From assembly GCA_020081605.1 (NCBI GenBank), contig JAHREC010000009.1, positions 4,030,001-4,094,000 on the forward strand: a DNA stretch of 64,000 nt, given 5' to 3'. The notes under the pieces were generated by a model. The model saw only the letters and a list, made by a program, of their open reading frames with translations, did no database searches and was not told the DNA's origin. The first letter of the stretch is position 1. Each line of letters starts with the position of its first letter. The DNA is from Albifimbria verrucaria. Taxonomy: Eukaryota > Ascomycota > Sordariomycetes > Hypocreales > Stachybotryaceae. The translations under genes were made by a program, and so were the position numbers. Of the stretch, positions 61,239 to 64,000 are shown in pieces.

Positions 61239-64000
61239 ATGGCCGACTACCATTATGATCGAGCACCTCCCCAGCGTCCCCGAGGCTACCCTGATTCAAA
61301 CAACTACCAGCGGGATGCAGCCTTTTCCAACATCTTTGGGGCCGCCCCCTCCTGGGCGATCCCAGACAATGACATCGTCCTCCCCTTGCCTCCGCCCACG
61401 ATGGAGCCCGGCAGGACCCAGACAATGTCCTCAAACACATCTGGAATGCACCGTCAGCCACCGCCACGACCGGCACCTGGATACTACGGTGGACGCGAGC
61501 CGCCCATGGCCCCTAGACAACGACCCTCCGATCCCAACATGGCCAACGGCTATCATCAAGGCAGTCGCTCGGCATCAGGCCCCCAACCTATGTCCAACCC
61601 CAGGCTCAATACATGCAGCAAGCGAGACGTCCCGTCCCTGGACATGGTCCACCAGGGCCGGCTCCTCCGCGTTTCGATGGCCGCGGCCCGCCGCCCCAGG
61701 CTTCGGGTGCGAGGAATCCAGCACAAAGATTTTACCAAGGAGGCGGACCTGGTCCGGCGTTGAACAACGATCCTTATCGTTCCCAGTCGCTCGCCTCTAT
61801 GCCACGTCCGCAAATGTACAACCCGCCTCCGACCAACTATCAGCAGCCAGCAGCCAACAACATGCGGCAGGCGGCCTACTCCCAGCACAACTCGGCCAGG
61901 ACGACTGCCCAGGGCAGAGTGGTACCGGAACGCCATGACGATCGAGCCATGTCCATGACTGGTGGTTACCATCCTTACGACCGGGACTCCCACCAAACCA
62001 TGAGTGGAAGAGTCATTCCTAACCGACGAGCGCCCGCGGAATTGCCAGCTACGAATGGGTACACTTCACCTCAGGAAGGCTACAATACGATGCCAGGTAC
62101 CCAAACCAGGACAACTAGCATGGCCTCATCTACCAATAGTCACGAACATGTGAGGACAATGTCGATGGCCTCAAGCATTGCTCCCAGTATCGCTCCAACA
62201 ATCACCCCATCCGAGTCTGATTCAGCAACACTTGTCCAACGGCCATCCCGTAGCAAGTCAATTGAGAGTGAACGGCCTGCGACAGCTACAAAGATCCGAG
62301 CGCCATTGGTCTACCCGGCATTGATTTCGAGGGTTGCTGAATGTTTCCGCCAGAAGATCATCACTGGTGACCGTACCAAGAACGAACTTACCTACAAGAA
62401 TGCCTTTAGTGGTGCCGAAGCGGTGGATGTTCTCTCTTATATCATTCGAACAACTGACAGGAACCTGGCCCTGCTTCTTGGTCGTGCCTTGGATGCTCAG
62501 AAGTTCTTCCACGATGTCACCTACGAACACCGCTTGCGAGATTCACAATCTGAGATGTATCAGTTTAGGGAGAACCTGATGGACGAACCAGAGGACAAGG
62601 CACCTGTAAACGGTGTATTCGTCCTCTTGTCAGAATGTTACTCCCCAACCTGTACAAGGGATCAGCTTTGTTACTCGATAGCCTGTCCTCGCAGGTTGGA
62701 ACAGGTTTCTAGGCTGAACCTGAAGATCCAGCCCGGCCTGCGCAAAGAGGACTCTGCCAACGTCAATGATGACGAGATTGACCAGACGGATGAGCAGAAG
62801 CTGTGGATTAACTCAGTGCCCAAAGAAATCGCAGACACAGTTGGTGAGAGGGAAAAGAAGAGGCAAGAAGTCATCTCTGAAATTTGCTACACCGAGCGAG
62901 ACTTCGTCAAGGATCTCGAGTATCTCCGCGACTTCTGGATCAGGCCGCTTCGGTCGCAAGCTTCACCTATCCCTGCCCAGCGGCGTGAGAAGGTGGTCAA
63001 GAATATTTTCAGCAACATTGTTGACCACCCCAGCATTCACAGCGTCAGCTCTCGGTTTGCTGCGTCATTGACTAGTCGCCAGCAAAAAGAACCCATCGTC
63101 AAGAACATTGGTGACGTCTTTTGGACTACGTCCCGCAGTTCGAGCCGTTCATCTGGTACGGTTCAAAGCAGTTGGAGGGCAAGTTTGAGTTTGAGAACGA
63201 GCGATCTGTCAACCCCTTCTTTGCCAAGTTCGTTGACGAAATTGAACGAAGAAAGGAGTCAAGAAAGCTGGAACTCAACGGTTATCTCACGAAGCCAACT
63301 ACTCGTCTGGCTCGTTATCCGCTATTGCTGGAGAACGTCCTCAAGTATACAGAGGACGACAATCCTGATAAGGAAGATATTCCCAAAGTGTTGACCATAA
63401 TCCGTGATCTTCTCGGGAGAGTCAATGCAGAATCAGGCAAGGCTGAAAACAGATTCAACCTCCGCCGTCTTCATGAGCAGTTGCGATTCAGGCCTAATGA
63501 AAGAGTGGATCTCAGGCTCACGGAAGAGGGCCGTGAACTGGTGTTCAAGAGCCAGTTCAAGAAATCGCCCACTGATCCGTCCGAGATTACTGCTTTCTTG
63601 TTTGACCATGCTGTTCTCCTGGTTAGGATCAAGCAGACTGGCAAGACCGAAGAAATCAAGGCCTACCGCAGACCTATTCCTCTGGAGCTGCTGGCCATCA
63701 AGGAAATGGAGGAAGTCATACCCCAAGGTGGTGGTGTCAAGCGTTCATCGTCAAGCCTAATACCGTCTATCAAGACCGCCGATGCCAAGAAGGGCGAGGG
63801 CTGGCCGATTACATTCCGCCATTTGGGCAAGGCTGGCTATGAGTTGACTCTTTACGCTTCTAACCAGGCAGCCCGCAAGAAGTGGCTGGAGTTTATTGAC
63901 ACCGCCCAACAACGTCTGCGTGCCAGGGCTGATTTCTTTAACACCACTGTCATCGCGAGCAACTTCTTTGTTGGACCGAACAAGATTAACTGTGTCACGC
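61239..64000 (+). CDS. Rho1 GDP-GTP exchange factor, Rom2/Rgf type (partial)
   Basis: Activator of Rho1 in cell-wall integrity signalling at the plasma membrane. The 3' end is outside the window; about 921 residues are visible, with two missing bases (C run 61580-61584, T run 63119-63122). A Pro/Gln-rich disordered N-terminus (MADYHYDRAPPQRPRGYPDS) comes first. The DEP domain spans about residues 357-440 (KIRAPLVYPALISRVAECF, NAFSGAEAVDVLSYIIRTT). The DH domain begins near 541 (EVISEICYTERDFVKDLEYL) and includes FLDYVPQFEPFIWYGSKQLE and LNGYLTKPTTRLARYPLLLE, the conserved last helix that contacts the GTPase. The PH domain follows at about 768-898 (ITAFLFDHAVLLVRIKQTGK to ARKKWLEFIDTAQQRL). 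A CNH domain is expected next and starts at the edge (FFVGPNKINCVT). No intron is needed in the visible part. Confidence 0.92.

Noticed and set aside
1..64000. CRISPR array, prophage, transposase, NRPS/PKS cluster or RIP-mutated island
   Set aside because: No direct-repeat/spacer pattern, transposase or reverse-transcriptase motif, or large biosynthetic domain was seen. No long AT-rich block with the TA-dinucleotide excess typical of RIP is evident by eye.

Overview
The window is nuclear DNA of a filamentous ascomycete, most likely a Sordariomycete and probably Hypocreales. The introns are short (46-230 nt), with GTAAGT/GTACGT donors, CTAAC-type branch points and CAG/TAG ends. Genes stand alone rather than in operons, upstream regions are long and pyrimidine-rich, and many products are fungal (D-arabinitol-dehydrogenase-like SDR, Rom2/Rgf-type RhoGEF, Vps34, Nse4, Bor1, an AreA-N-domain protein). 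The species cannot be fixed from this window.

Layout. 1.6-4.4 kb: a type II membrane protein with an EGF-like module. 4.9-8.5 kb: a head-to-head leucine-catabolism pair, methylcrotonyl-CoA carboxylase beta (-) and isovaleryl-CoA dehydrogenase (+), sharing a 344-bp promoter. 10.8-12.1 kb: a mitochondrial-type SDR. 12.1-17.0 kb: a gene-poor stretch rich in simple repeats. 17.1-18.7 kb: an AreA-N-domain protein. 19.7-24.6 kb: a large Ser-rich fungal protein. 26.4-28.2 kb: a membrane-anchored CxxC protein. 30.3-32.3 kb: a PHD-finger protein (Cti6-like). 32.8-33.8 kb: the mitoribosomal GTPase Mtg1. 35.2-37.0 kb: a Bor1-type SLC4 transporter. 37.65 kb: tRNA-Asp(GTC). 38.6-39.2 kb: a small proline-rich protein. 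42.4-43.7 kb: mitochondrial enoyl reductase Etr1. 43.9-46.8 kb: Vps34. 47.4-48.5 kb: a metallo-beta-lactamase-like protein. 49.4-52.1 kb: a large repeat-bearing membrane protein. 53.2-54.6 kb: Nse4. 57.6-58.5 kb: an unknown fungal protein. 59.0-59.8 kb: V-ATPase subunit c. 61.2 kb to the edge: a Rom2/Rgf-type RhoGEF, cut by the window.

The dominant sequence feature is that 16 of the 19 protein genes contain single-base frame breaks, nearly all in C/G/A/T homopolymers and nearly all a missing base. Once each break is allowed for, every model closes to a whole number of codons and conserved motifs run through. This points to homopolymer under-calling in the sequence rather than mass pseudogenisation. 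Only MCC beta, the SDR and the 57.6-kb gene read cleanly. Coordinates below are for the whole locus, with breaks given in the evidence.

Functionally this is a housekeeping neighbourhood with no secondary-metabolite, CRISPR, prophage or intact transposon content. Mitochondrial functions recur (MCC beta, IVD, SDR, Mtg1, Etr1, perhaps the MBL protein) but are interspersed with nuclear and endomembrane genes. The best candidate for something undescribed is the 886-aa membrane protein at 49.4-52.1 kb with five tandem 11-residue Cys/Arg/Asp repeats.
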